Positions 35,209 to 42,879 of a stretch of DNA of 47,076 bases are shown here, in pieces. The position numbers and the translations under genes were made by a program. Under the pieces are notes generated by a model, which had not been told where the DNA came from, searched no databases, and saw nothing but the letters and a program-made list of their open reading frames with translations. How positions within the stretch are numbered: the stretch's first letter is position 1; every line of letters starts with the position of its first letter. Source of the stretch: Bacteroidales bacterium (GTDB taxonomy: Bacteria > Bacteroidota > Bacteroidia > Bacteroidales > UBA4181); contig JAISCQ010000083.1 of assembly GCA_031265445.1 (NCBI GenBank), positions 1 to 47,076 on the forward strand, written 5' to 3'.

Positions 35209-35528
35209 TCGGCGTCATCCGGCAATATGCCGGGAAACAGGCCCGGATGATGGCGATGTGTGAAAGCGCCCATGATATGAAGGTATGCTACCTGAGCAGG
35301 ATGAATGCAGTAGCCGACCGGATAGAGAAGCTTACCCGTGATTTCGACCAGTGGGATCAGCAACAGGTGATGACCGACGTGCACAACATCATTGACGCAG
35401 CCGGTAGCGGTTTCGAAAACGAGATACCGGAAGAACTCCCGGACGAAAAAACCAGATCGATCCTTTCGGATTATTACCGGCAAAACCTGGAAAGCCTGGA
35501 AACGATCAGGGAAAAAGTAGAACGGTAA
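35040..35528 (+). CDS. Putative anti-sigma factor, intact copy
   Basis: A 162-residue protein starting at ATG 35040. The cytoplasmic N-terminus MNRLEQYIRDHKSRFDEEPA with a following HFERWQQKI phrase is typical of small anti-sigma-like proteins after ECF sigma genes in Bacteroidetes. One membrane segment (about 43-58, SVSIAASIAIVLSVGV) follows, then an extracytoplasmic helical part with paired charged residues (RIEKLTRDFDQWDQQQVMTD) ending KVER. In the chimeric copy a Gly-Trp replaces the Glu-Arg of HFERWQ. The natural partner is presumably the sigma factor at 30691. Confidence 0.7.
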   Translation: MNRLEQYIRDHKSRFDEEPAAGHFERWQQKIDRKPGRIVALRWSVSIAASIAIVLSVGVIRQYAGKQARMMAMCESAHDMKVCYLSRMNAVADRIEKLTRDFDQWDQQQVMTDVHNIIDAAGSGFENEIPEELPDEKTRSILSDYYRQNLESLETIREKVER

Positions 35529-35652
35529 AAAGAGCATATCCCGCAAAGCCGCAAAGAGCACCATGTCCAACAGGATCAAATTCCGTGAATTGAGCGTCTT
35601 CGTGAGAAACCATCAAAAATCAAAAATCAAAAACCATCAAAATCATTCAAAA

Positions 35653-36453
35653 ATGAAAAGAGTATTATTATTTTTAGTAGTTGCCGGACTGACAACGATT
35701 GCGTACGGCCAGAAAAAGGAAACCCGCCCTGTATCGGATTTTACGGGAATAGACGCTTCCAGTGCATTTGACATTACGGTTACCAGAGGCGATACGGAAT
35801 CGCTCATCCTCGAAGCCGATGACGAAGCGATGGCGTATGTACGCAGCGAAGTGCGAAATGGCGTACTGCACCTGTACCTCGACAATGAAAAGAAGGTAAA
35901 GAACATCAAAACGATGAAAGCCGCAATCGTGATGAAGAATTTAGACAGGGTATCGCTTTCGGGCGCCTGTAAATTCACGGCCAGCGACCTCTTTACCCCC
36001 GACCGCTTCAAAGGCGATTGCAGTGGCGCTTCCAACATGACGGTGAATTTGAACACCGGGCAGTTGAACATCGGGGCGAGCGGGGCCAGCAACATACAGA
36101 TAAATGTGAACGTAACCGGCAATGCCGAACTGGAACTTTCGGGAGCATCGAAGTTCCGGGGGGAACTGAAAGCCGCTGCCGTAAAATTCAGCTCCAGCGG
36201 CGTCAGTTCTGTTGATTTAACCGGTTCGGCAGATAGTTTCAACATAGAAGTATCGGGAACGTCGAAAGTGAACGCCGGGGATTTTACGGTGAAAACAGCA
36301 GACATCAGGTCGTCGGGCACCAGCAACATTACCGTAAACGTTGCCGACGCCATGAGTGTGATATCTTCGGGCGCGTCAGCCGTTAACTATAAAGGTTCGG
36401 CCACCGTCAGCTATGTCAGTACCAGCGGCTCTTCGAGAGTCAAAAAGATATAA
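35653..36453 (+). CDS. GIN-domain (DUF2807) head adhesin-like protein
   Basis: A 266-residue exported protein from ATG 35653 (MKRVLLFLVVAGLTTIAYG-Q). The upstream frame runs through a TCAAAAA-rich leader and is not used. The mature part is a DUF2807/GIN-type right-handed beta-structure: FTGIDASSAFDITVTRGDTE at the start, and repeated LSGAS/SGASNI/SSGTSNI strands spaced about 20 residues. These domains are described as putative auto-transporter adhesin head domains; many Bacteroidetes carry them after ECF sigma/anti-sigma genes. Envelope role presumed. It begins the output part of the + strand sigma operon. Confidence 0.88.
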   Translation: MKRVLLFLVVAGLTTIAYGQKKETRPVSDFTGIDASSAFDITVTRGDTESLILEADDEAMAYVRSEVRNGVLHLYLDNEKKVKNIKTMKAAIVMKNLDRVSLSGACKFTASDLFTPDRFKGDCSGASNMTVNLNTGQLNIGASGASNIQINVNVTGNAELELSGASKFRGELKAAAVKFSSSGVSSVDLTGSADSFNIEVSGTSKVNAGDFTVKTADIRSSGTSNITVNVADAMSVISSGASAVNYKGSATVSYVSTSGSSRVKKI

Positions 36454-36480
36454 CATTCAAAATCCGTCAAAATCAATAAA

Positions 36481-37512
36481 ATGAAAAAGGTATTTGCATT
36501 ATCCGTCAGCGTTTTGTTAGTCGCAAACCTCCTCACTGTTTGCGCCAACGACCAGGAAAAAGATCCATACATGACCCGCAGTTTCCCGGCGTCATCGGTA
36601 AAATCAATAGAGGCCGTCACATCCGGCGGCAGTCTCACCGTGAGCGGCAACGCCGGTTCGGAAGCCATCGTGGAAGTATATGCCTCGCGCGACGGGTGGT
36701 CGGACGAAAAAATCAAACAGGCGCTCGATGAGAATTACACGCTCGACATCAGGATTGAAGGCGGTAAGTTGTATGCTGTAGCGAAACAGAAAAAAAGCAT
36801 CACCGACTGGAACCGGCAAGGAGTGAGCATTTCGTTCAAAATCACCGTTTCGCGGCAGGCGGACAGCAAATTGCAGACCAGCGGCGGCAGCATCCGCATC
36901 AACGACATCTCCGGCTCGCAGAATTTTACAACCAGCGGCGGTTCATTATCGGTCGAAAATGCTTCGGGTAACATTGTCGGCAGAACATCAGGCGGCAGTA
37001 TTACGGTCACTGATTCGAAAGACAATATCGACCTGACAACATCGGGAGGCAGCATTACAGCAAAGGATTGCAGCGGGAAAATCAATCTGGCAACATCGGG
37101 CGGCAGCATCAGGATGAGCAGCCTCAGCGGCAGCATCAATGCGGCAACCAGCGGTGGAAGCATTACGGCAAGCGACGTCGAAGGAACGATCAAGACCGGC
37201 ACTTCGGGCGGCAGCGTGAATCTGGACGGTATTTCCGGCAATTTGGATGCACACACCTCTGGTGGAAGCATGAATGTGGAAATGGCATCGGTAACCGAAT
37301 ACGTCAAACTCTCGAACAGCGGTAATCTTAAACTGATCCTGCCCTCCGGAAAAGGCTATAACCTGAAAGTGAAAGCCAACAGGATCGAGACATCCGGTTT
37401 GAAAGATTTTCGCGGCAATATAGAGACCAAGAACCTGGATGGAACTGTAGGCGACGGTGGTCCGGAAATCGATGTGAAGTGTTCGCAACGGGCAAGCCTG
37501 TCATTCGAATAA
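36481..37512 (+). CDS. DUF4097 beta-solenoid protein with 18-residue TSGGS repeats
   Basis: A 343-residue exported protein with signal MKKVFALSVSVLLVANLLTV-CA (possible lipobox Cys21). The region about 135-278 contains eight consecutive 18-residue units beginning TSGGS (for example TSGGSIRINDISGSQNFT, TSGGSITVTDSKDNIDLT), a very regular beta-solenoid of the DUF4097 type. A flank with another TSGGSLTVSG copy lies near residue 46. The last about 60 residues form a cap. It starts 27 bp after the GIN-domain gene and shares its operon. DUF4097 proteins are thought to be surface or periplasmic structural or adhesive proteins; the actual function is unknown. Confidence 0.87.
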   Translation: MKKVFALSVSVLLVANLLTVCANDQEKDPYMTRSFPASSVKSIEAVTSGGSLTVSGNAGSEAIVEVYASRDGWSDEKIKQALDENYTLDIRIEGGKLYAVAKQKKSITDWNRQGVSISFKITVSRQADSKLQTSGGSIRINDISGSQNFTTSGGSLSVENASGNIVGRTSGGSITVTDSKDNIDLTTSGGSITAKDCSGKINLATSGGSIRMSSLSGSINAATSGGSITASDVEGTIKTGTSGGSVNLDGISGNLDAHTSGGSMNVEMASVTEYVKLSNSGNLKLILPSGKGYNLKVKANRIETSGLKDFRGNIETKNLDGTVGDGGPEIDVKCSQRASLSFE

Positions 37513-37517
37513 TAACG

Positions 37518-37537
37518 AAACCGTCAATCGGTTTTGA
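37518..37537. terminator. Hairpin terminator after the DUF4097 gene
   Basis: AAACCG, loop TCAAT, CGGTTT, followed by TGATTT. A short 6-bp stem with a weak T-rich end, between convergent genes. Confidence 0.4.
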
Positions 37538-37616
37538 TTTCCAAAATCTGGTGGTGATGAAGTCCTAAACGATTAATTCCAATTAGGCGGCAACATCCGT
37601 CAATTCGCAATGATCT

Positions 37617-37985
37617 CTATTTTCTGTATTTACAGCATTCCGGAAGGGCGGCGTATATTTCGTCGTCGGCCCGGTCTAATTCGGTGTCATGGCCTGTTTT
37701 GACGATGACCTGCGAGATGGCTTCGATAGAGGTTTTCTTCGAATTAAAATGCAGGTGCAACTGTTGAACATCCCTGTCCCAGTTTGCGAGACTGACTCCG
37801 TCGATGTTTTGAGCGGCTTTTTCGATGCGCGTTTTGCACATTTCGCAGCCACCAAACGTTTTCAGCATGGCATGTTCCTCCTTTTGCGTTTCGGGGGTCT
37901 TTTTTTGACTTCCCGAGTTTCTACATCCGTTACTTGCAGTAATCAAGAGCGTTACTGTCAAAAATAGAATCATCTTTTGTTTCAT
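37617..37985 (-). CDS. HMA-domain lipoprotein (heavy-metal-associated)
   Basis: A 122-residue protein with a lipoprotein signal (TVTLLITASNGC, Cys21) and one heavy-metal-associated domain: TFGGCEMCKTRIEKAAQNID with the metal-binding CxxC, then VSLANWDRDVQQLHLHFNS. The tail ends PECCKYRK, adding a Cys pair outside the domain. Periplasmic HMA lipoproteins may scavenge copper or similar soft metals or hand them over. The start overlaps the stop of the upstream symporter gene (ATGA), so the two are translated together. Confidence 0.85.
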   Translation of the reverse strand: MKQKMILFLTVTLLITASNGCRNSGSQKKTPETQKEEHAMLKTFGGCEMCKTRIEKAAQNIDGVSLANWDRDVQQLHLHFNSKKTSIEAISQVIVKTGHDTELDRADDEIYAALPECCKYRK

Positions 37986-39211
37986 TTTAAATGATATGAT
38001 GGTTTATTATTTTCATTTCCTTCCGCGGAACGGGTTTCGCGTTTCGGATGATGCGAAGCAATTTGGTTCATGACAACGGCAATGGCCCCGTCGCCGGTGA
38101 CGTTGCATGCCGTTCCGAAACTGTCGATGGCAATGTACAAAGCCGTGATCAGTCCTATGGCCGTCTGGTCGAAGCCCAGCATGGACTGCAGCACGCCAAT
38201 GGCCGCCATGATGGCGCCGCCCGGAACGCCCGGCGCGGCAACCATCATGATGCTGAGCATCAGGATAAATCCTGAAAATAATCCGAGGTCGTACGGACGG
38301 TCTGTCAACATACAGATAGCTAAAGCCATGGCTGTTATTTTCATGGTGCTTCCGGCCAGGTGAATCGTGGCGCACAGCGGTACGCAAAAGTCGGCAATAT
38401 CTTCGCTGATACCGTTTTTCTTCACCTGCACCAGGGTAACCGGTATGGTAGCCGCCGAGGAGGATGTTCCCAATGCGGTCATGTATGCCGGCAACATGCG
38501 GTACAGCAGCCGGAAGGGATTGCGTTTGGCGACGGCGCCTGCAATACCGTACTGGATCAGCAGCAACAGGACATGCAATACGAAGATCACTCCGATGATC
38601 CTGCTGAAAACCTGAATGATGGTATATGCGGCGCCGGAACAGGATATGTTTAAAAAGATGCCGAATATGTATACCGGCAAAAGCGGAATGATGATCGCCG
38701 AAATGACCTGTTCTACAATGCTTTTGAATTCCGTTAAGGCCAATTTCAGCGTTTCGCCTTTGCCGGCGGCGATGCCGATCCCCAAAACAAAGGCTACGAC
38801 CAGCGCGGTCATCACATCGAAAACGGGTGGTATGTCGATGTTGAAAAAAGCGGATAACAGGGCGTTTTCGGGGTTATCGACATTTGCCACGGCGGCTTCC
38901 ACGTCGATCAGGTGCGGAAAAACCGTACGACACGAGGTGTAGGTGAAGAAACCCGAAAAGACAGTCGATCCGTAAGCGATCAGCGTGGTAACTGCCAGCA
39001 GCCGGCCTGCATTTTTCCCCAGGTCGGCGATGCCAGGGGCTACCATTCCTAAAATAATCAGGGGGATGCAGAAGAACAGGAAGGCGGCGAAGATGCTGTT
39101 GAAGGTGGCGAAGATGCGTACCGCCGGTGCGGGCAGTACCGTTCCCAGGAGGATGCCCAGCACGATGGCGATGATGATTTGAGACAGTAATCCGGGTTTT
39201 CGCATTTTCAT
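37982..39211 (-). CDS. Dicarboxylate/amino acid:cation symporter (DAACS family)
   Basis: A 409-residue inner-membrane secondary transporter, start at 39211 (MKMRKPGLLSQIIIAIVLGI); the longer frame begins with TTG. Eight or more hydrophobic segments and two re-entrant motifs are seen: LGTSSSAATIPVTL (hairpin 1) and GTACNVTGDGAIAVVMNQI, the counterpart of the NVxGD substrate motif. The usual Arg before NVTGD is not present. This family moves glutamate, aspartate, C4-dicarboxylates or neutral amino acids with Na+ or H+; which one cannot be told. It lies 70 bp after the response regulator, in one apparent four-gene operon. Confidence 0.9.
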   Translation of the reverse strand: MKMRKPGLLSQIIIAIVLGILLGTVLPAPAVRIFATFNSIFAAFLFFCIPLIILGMVAPGIADLGKNAGRLLAVTTLIAYGSTVFSGFFTYTSCRTVFPHLIDVEAAVANVDNPENALLSAFFNIDIPPVFDVMTALVVAFVLGIGIAAGKGETLKLALTEFKSIVEQVISAIIIPLLPVYIFGIFLNISCSGAAYTIIQVFSRIIGVIFVLHVLLLLIQYGIAGAVAKRNPFRLLYRMLPAYMTALGTSSSAATIPVTLVQVKKNGISEDIADFCVPLCATIHLAGSTMKITAMALAICMLTDRPYDLGLFSGFILMLSIMMVAAPGVPGGAIMAAIGVLQSMLGFDQTAIGLITALYIAIDSFGTACNVTGDGAIAVVMNQIASHHPKRETRSAEGNENNKPSYHLK

Positions 39212-39280
39212 TGGAAAGGATCGATCATACGGTTTTTTAAAATCGGTCAACCCGAATCGGTCAACCGACCATGCAAGATG

Positions 39281-39961
39281 TTAAACAACAAGCTTGAATC
39301 CCCGTCCGTGTACATTTAATATTTCCACGTCGGGTTCGTCCTTGAGGTATTTCCTTAATTTGGTGATGTAGACATCCATGCTGCGTGCATTGAAATAATT
39401 GTCGTCTTCCCAGATTGTTTTCAGGGCGTAATTGCGGTCGAGTACCCGGTTGGCATTATCGCACAGAAGCTTCAGCAGTTCCGATTCTTTGGTGGTGAGC
39501 TTGTACGATGTGTCGCTGGATTGCAGGGTCTGTTTTTGCACGTCGAACGTGTATTTGCCGAGCACATGCACATGCGGAGCGAACTGTTTTGTGTCGGCTT
39601 TTACCCGTCGCAGGATGGCTTCGATGCGGAACAGCAGTTCGTCCATGTTGAACGGTTTGGTGATATAGTCGTCGGCGCCGATTTTGAAGCCTGCGAGCAC
39701 GTCGTCTTTCATTGATCGGGCCGTCAGGAATATGATCGGAACGACCTTGTTGACGGTGCGTATTTCCTGCGCCAGCGTAAAGCCGTCCTTCATGGGCATC
39801 ATCACGTCGAGGATGCACAGGTCGTAACGGCTCCTGCGGAACCCTGCGGAGGCTTTTTCGCCATCTTCAAACAAGTCGGTTTCGAATGATTTGGCTTTCA
39901 AGTAATTTTTGAGCAATTCGCCCAAATTTTCATCATCTTCAGCTAATAAAATTTTGGTCAT
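39281..39961 (-). CDS. OmpR-family response regulator
   Basis: A 226-residue two-component regulator. The receiver domain has the acidic pair DD (10-11 region, AEDDENLGE), the phospho-acceptor Asp52 (LCILDVMMPMKDG), the Thr switch (IFLTARS) and Lys in YITKPFNMDELL. The C-terminal winged helix (about 130-226) with LTTKESELLKLLCDNANRVL and NARSMDVYITKLRKYLKDEP binds DNA. Start 3 bp after the kinase stop. It probably controls the downstream symporter and HMA genes and perhaps its own operon. Confidence 0.96.
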   Translation of the reverse strand: MTKILLAEDDENLGELLKNYLKAKSFETDLFEDGEKASAGFRRSRYDLCILDVMMPMKDGFTLAQEIRTVNKVVPIIFLTARSMKDDVLAGFKIGADDYITKPFNMDELLFRIEAILRRVKADTKQFAPHVHVLGKYTFDVQKQTLQSSDTSYKLTTKESELLKLLCDNANRVLDRNYALKTIWEDDNYFNARSMDVYITKLRKYLKDEPDVEILNVHGRGFKLVV

Positions 39962-39964
39962 TAT

Positions 39965-41599
39965 TTAATGTTTATGATCAACAGATTTATCTTTCTTTGG
40001 TTGGTGGCGGCGCAGGAAGACTGTGAAGCGTGTCCCGTGTCCCGGTTCGCTTTCCACTTCGATCCTGCCGCTGTGTGCCCGCACTACGTTCTTCACGTAG
40101 GAAAGCCCCAGCCCGAATCCTTTTACATTGTGCACGTTGCCGGTAGATACGCGGTAGAACTGGTCGAAAATCCGCTTCTGGTCGGCCTTGCTGATGCCGA
40201 TTCCCCGGTCCTGTATCGAAACCGATAACCCGTCGGGCGTATCGGCGGTTGATATGGTAATATCGGGCCGACCACCGCTGTACTTGACGGCATTGTCGAT
40301 CAGGTTGAACAGTACGTTGGTAAAATGAACCTCGTCCGCCTCTGCGACGGAGTTGACGGCATCCAGGTTTTTGATGATCTGACCGTTTTTATTTTTCACC
40401 TGGATCAGCATATTGCGCACGACCATGTGTGCCAGCTCGTTTACATCCAGTTCCTTGAATTTGATCATCAGTTTGCCGTGATCAAATATGGCCATTTGCA
40501 GGATTTTTTCTACCTGCTGGCTCAGGCGCCTGCTTTCGTCGGCAATTACCGTCGAAAGATGGTCGTAATTCTTCGATTCGTTAGGGATCGTTTTGTCATT
40601 GAGCATTTGCGAAGCCAGTGAAATGGTGGAAATGGGCGTTTTGAGTTCATGCGTTACGTTATTGACGAAGTCGGTGCGTATGCTGGTGATCTTTTTCTGG
40701 CGTTGCATCTGGTAGATGGTCGCCGCAAAGGCAAAGATCACCACCAGGGTGAACACAATGGACGACATGCTCATGAAGCCGATGGAGCGGAAGAGGTAAT
40801 TGCCCTGTTTGGGAAAATAGATGTTGAGATAATAGGGCTGCGACTCGAACCAGTCGAACGGGAAGAGCGACGCCCTGAATATTTCATTTTCCTTTTTGGG
40901 AGTAAAGGATTCCGACCGGTAAATCTGTTTTTGGCAATCTTTCCCAAATACCGCATATTCAAAAGGGATACAAAGGTCTGACTTTTTCATTTCGGAACGG
41001 ATGATATAATCCAGCGCTTCGCTGTCGACTCGGTCTTCGAGGTTGAAGTCGGCCTGTTGCATTCTTGCAATGGTGGCTTCTATAAGCACCTTGCGGCGCG
41101 CCTTTCGTTCGCTGTCCGACATGAGCGGCGTCGACATTACGGACGTCGATGAGCCGCCGCTGATCTGCATGCTCGATCGGCTGCCGTCGAACTGTGCATT
41201 GATCTGCATGAAGTTTTGCTGTATGACGCCTTGCGGCTGCCAGTAATGACGTATGGCATTGTTCCAGAAAACGTTTTTATCTTCTTTCGATATTTTCAGA
41301 TGGGGAAGCTCCAATTGTTTTCTCCCTGCAATAATGGTGTCCAGCAGTGATTTCTGTGCGCCCTGGAATTTCATGTTGCGCTGGAACGGGTACGGCGTGT
41401 CCATCTCACGGATGACCAGCACGACCTCGTACGACTGCACGTCTTCGGTAATGCGGTTGAGCGTGGTATTCACCAATTGAGAAAACTGCTGTTCCTTGAT
41501 GGTATAGGCATGGTGAATCCAGTAGGCTTGTACGCCGATAAGCCCGGCCAGGGAAATCCCGGCAATCACAATCAATGTATAAAATGTGGACTTTTTCAT
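39965..41599 (-). CDS. Sensor histidine kinase
   Basis: A 544-residue membrane kinase. N-terminal membrane segment (about 7-28), periplasmic sensor of about 240 residues without a recognised domain, second membrane segment (about 275-297), then the HisKA domain with phospho-acceptor His317 (FVNNVTHELKTPISTI). The HATPase domain shows the N box LFNLIDNAVKYSG, the G1 box DRGIGISKADQKRIFDQFYR and the G2 box VKGFGLGLSYVKNVV. It is the first gene of the operon with the response regulator. Confidence 0.96.
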   Translation of the reverse strand: MKKSTFYTLIVIAGISLAGLIGVQAYWIHHAYTIKEQQFSQLVNTTLNRITEDVQSYEVVLVIREMDTPYPFQRNMKFQGAQKSLLDTIIAGRKQLELPHLKISKEDKNVFWNNAIRHYWQPQGVIQQNFMQINAQFDGSRSSMQISGGSSTSVMSTPLMSDSERKARRKVLIEATIARMQQADFNLEDRVDSEALDYIIRSEMKKSDLCIPFEYAVFGKDCQKQIYRSESFTPKKENEIFRASLFPFDWFESQPYYLNIYFPKQGNYLFRSIGFMSMSSIVFTLVVIFAFAATIYQMQRQKKITSIRTDFVNNVTHELKTPISTISLASQMLNDKTIPNESKNYDHLSTVIADESRRLSQQVEKILQMAIFDHGKLMIKFKELDVNELAHMVVRNMLIQVKNKNGQIIKNLDAVNSVAEADEVHFTNVLFNLIDNAVKYSGGRPDITISTADTPDGLSVSIQDRGIGISKADQKRIFDQFYRVSTGNVHNVKGFGLGLSYVKNVVRAHSGRIEVESEPGHGTRFTVFLRRHQPKKDKSVDHKH

Positions 41600-41618
41600 T
41601 CAGAAAAAATTTTCACGA

Positions 41619-41626
41619 CAAAAGTA
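41619..41626 (-). promoter_or_regulatory. Candidate -7 element for the histidine kinase operon
   Basis: Minus-strand TACTTTTG (41626-41619) fits TAnnTTTG and lies 19 bp before the kinase start. No well-spaced -33 element is seen. Confidence 0.35.
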
Positions 41627-41716
41627 CAATATCCTTACCAAGCGACATGAACTTTAACAATCTTTAACGATATGTAAATCACCCTACATAAGATTCTTTC
41701 ATCGGATGTGATGAAA

Positions 41717-41748
41717 AATTCCGCAATTTAGTCTACTTTAGCGGAATT
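41717..41748. other. Inverted repeat in the kinase/aroB divergent region
   Basis: AATTCCGC (41717-41724) and GCGGAATT (41741-41748) form perfect 8-bp arms around 16 bp. It may be an operator in the region between divergent genes, or on the minus strand a weak terminator. The rest of the gap 41600-41809 is AT-rich and shows nothing else. Confidence 0.4.
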
Positions 41749-41809
41749 AAAAAATTTTAGGGTATCCGTCAAAAATATTCTTTGCTCCATCAAAAATCGA
41801 TCATCGAAG

Positions 41810-42829
41810 ATGTATTCATTAACCATCCATGCCGGCAGCGTCGAATCCCAAGTTGCAGTGGGCGAATCGTACCGGCATCTTTCAAAGTACCTCCCTGCCG
41901 GACGACAGGTAATTGTGATAACCGACGCCAGCATCCTCAAGCATTACGGCGATTTTTTCAGCGCCTGGCCGATCATTGAAATCGGTATGGGCGAGAAAAA
42001 TAAGACTCTGGACACGCTGGCTCATATCTGCAACCGTTTATTGGAATATAACGCCGACCGCAACAGCTTCATTCTTGCCGTTGGCGGGGGAATCGTGTGC
42101 GATGTGGCCGGGTTTGCCGCATCCGTTTATATGCGCGGCGTGCCGTTCGGTTTTATATCCACTACGCTGCTCTCGCAGGTGGATGCCAGCGTAGGCGGCA
42201 AGAACGGCGTCAATTTCGGCGGATACAAAAACATGATCGGCACGTTCCGCCAGCCGCAGTTTGTGCTGTGCGATACTGCCATGATAAAAACCCTGCCCGA
42301 GCGGGAGTTCATTTCAGGTTTCGCCGAGATCGTGAAAGCCGCTGCCATCTGCGATGCCGGACTGTTCGGCTATCTGGAACGGAATATAGATCAGGCCATC
42401 GCGCGCAACAGGGAAGTCATCCGGCATTTGGTGGTCAAGTCTATAAAAATCAAGGCCGCTATAGTAGAACAAGACGAACGGGAAAAGGGCGAACGGCGGA
42501 TCCTGAACTTCGGGCACACGTTCGGCCATGCTGTGGAAGCGCTCACAGGCATTACCCACGGCGAGGCGGTAAGCGTCGGTATGATGATGGCTGCGCGGCG
42601 ATCGGTGGCCGGATCCGGTTTCCCGGAAAGCCAGCTCGAACGGCTCGAGCATTTGCTGACGAAGCTCGGCCTCCCTGTAACCACCGAGGCACGCCCCGAA
42701 GACATTCTTCGCACTTTATTGAAAGACAAGAAACGCGAAAGCGATGCTATTTATATGGTGTTGCTCCACGAGATCGGAAAAGCGGTAATATGTAAAACAC
42801 CGATTGAAGAACTGGAGAATGAAGGGTAA
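41810..42829 (+). CDS. aroB: 3-dehydroquinate synthase
   Basis: A 339-residue cytoplasmic enzyme that converts DAHP to 3-dehydroquinate, step two of the shikimate pathway, using NAD+ and a divalent metal. Motifs: LAVGGGIVCDVAGFAASVYM (NAD-binding, about 85-104), FISTTLLSQVDASVGGKNGV, NMIGTFRQPQFVLCD, SGFAEIVKAAAI (with the metal Glu), ILNFGHTFGHAVE (metal His) and TGITHGEAVSVGM. All catalytic residues appear present and length is normal. Transcribed alone, divergent from the kinase. Confidence 0.97.
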   Translation: MYSLTIHAGSVESQVAVGESYRHLSKYLPAGRQVIVITDASILKHYGDFFSAWPIIEIGMGEKNKTLDTLAHICNRLLEYNADRNSFILAVGGGIVCDVAGFAASVYMRGVPFGFISTTLLSQVDASVGGKNGVNFGGYKNMIGTFRQPQFVLCDTAMIKTLPEREFISGFAEIVKAAAICDAGLFGYLERNIDQAIARNREVIRHLVVKSIKIKAAIVEQDEREKGERRILNFGHTFGHAVEALTGITHGEAVSVGMMMAARRSVAGSGFPESQLERLEHLLTKLGLPVTTEARPEDILRTLLKDKKRESDAIYMVLLHEIGKAVICKTPIEELENEG

Positions 42830-42844
42830 AAGGTAAGAAATTAA

Positions 42845-42863
42845 AATCAATCAATCAATCAAT
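42845..42863 (+). repeat. (AATC)n tetranucleotide repeat upstream of the 446-residue protein
   Basis: About four and a half AATC units end about 17 bp before the next ATG. Such short repeats could alter spacing of the translation start region by slippage; the copy number is low, so this is only a possibility. Confidence 0.6.
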
Positions 42864-42879
42864 ATTTAATTAATCATCA

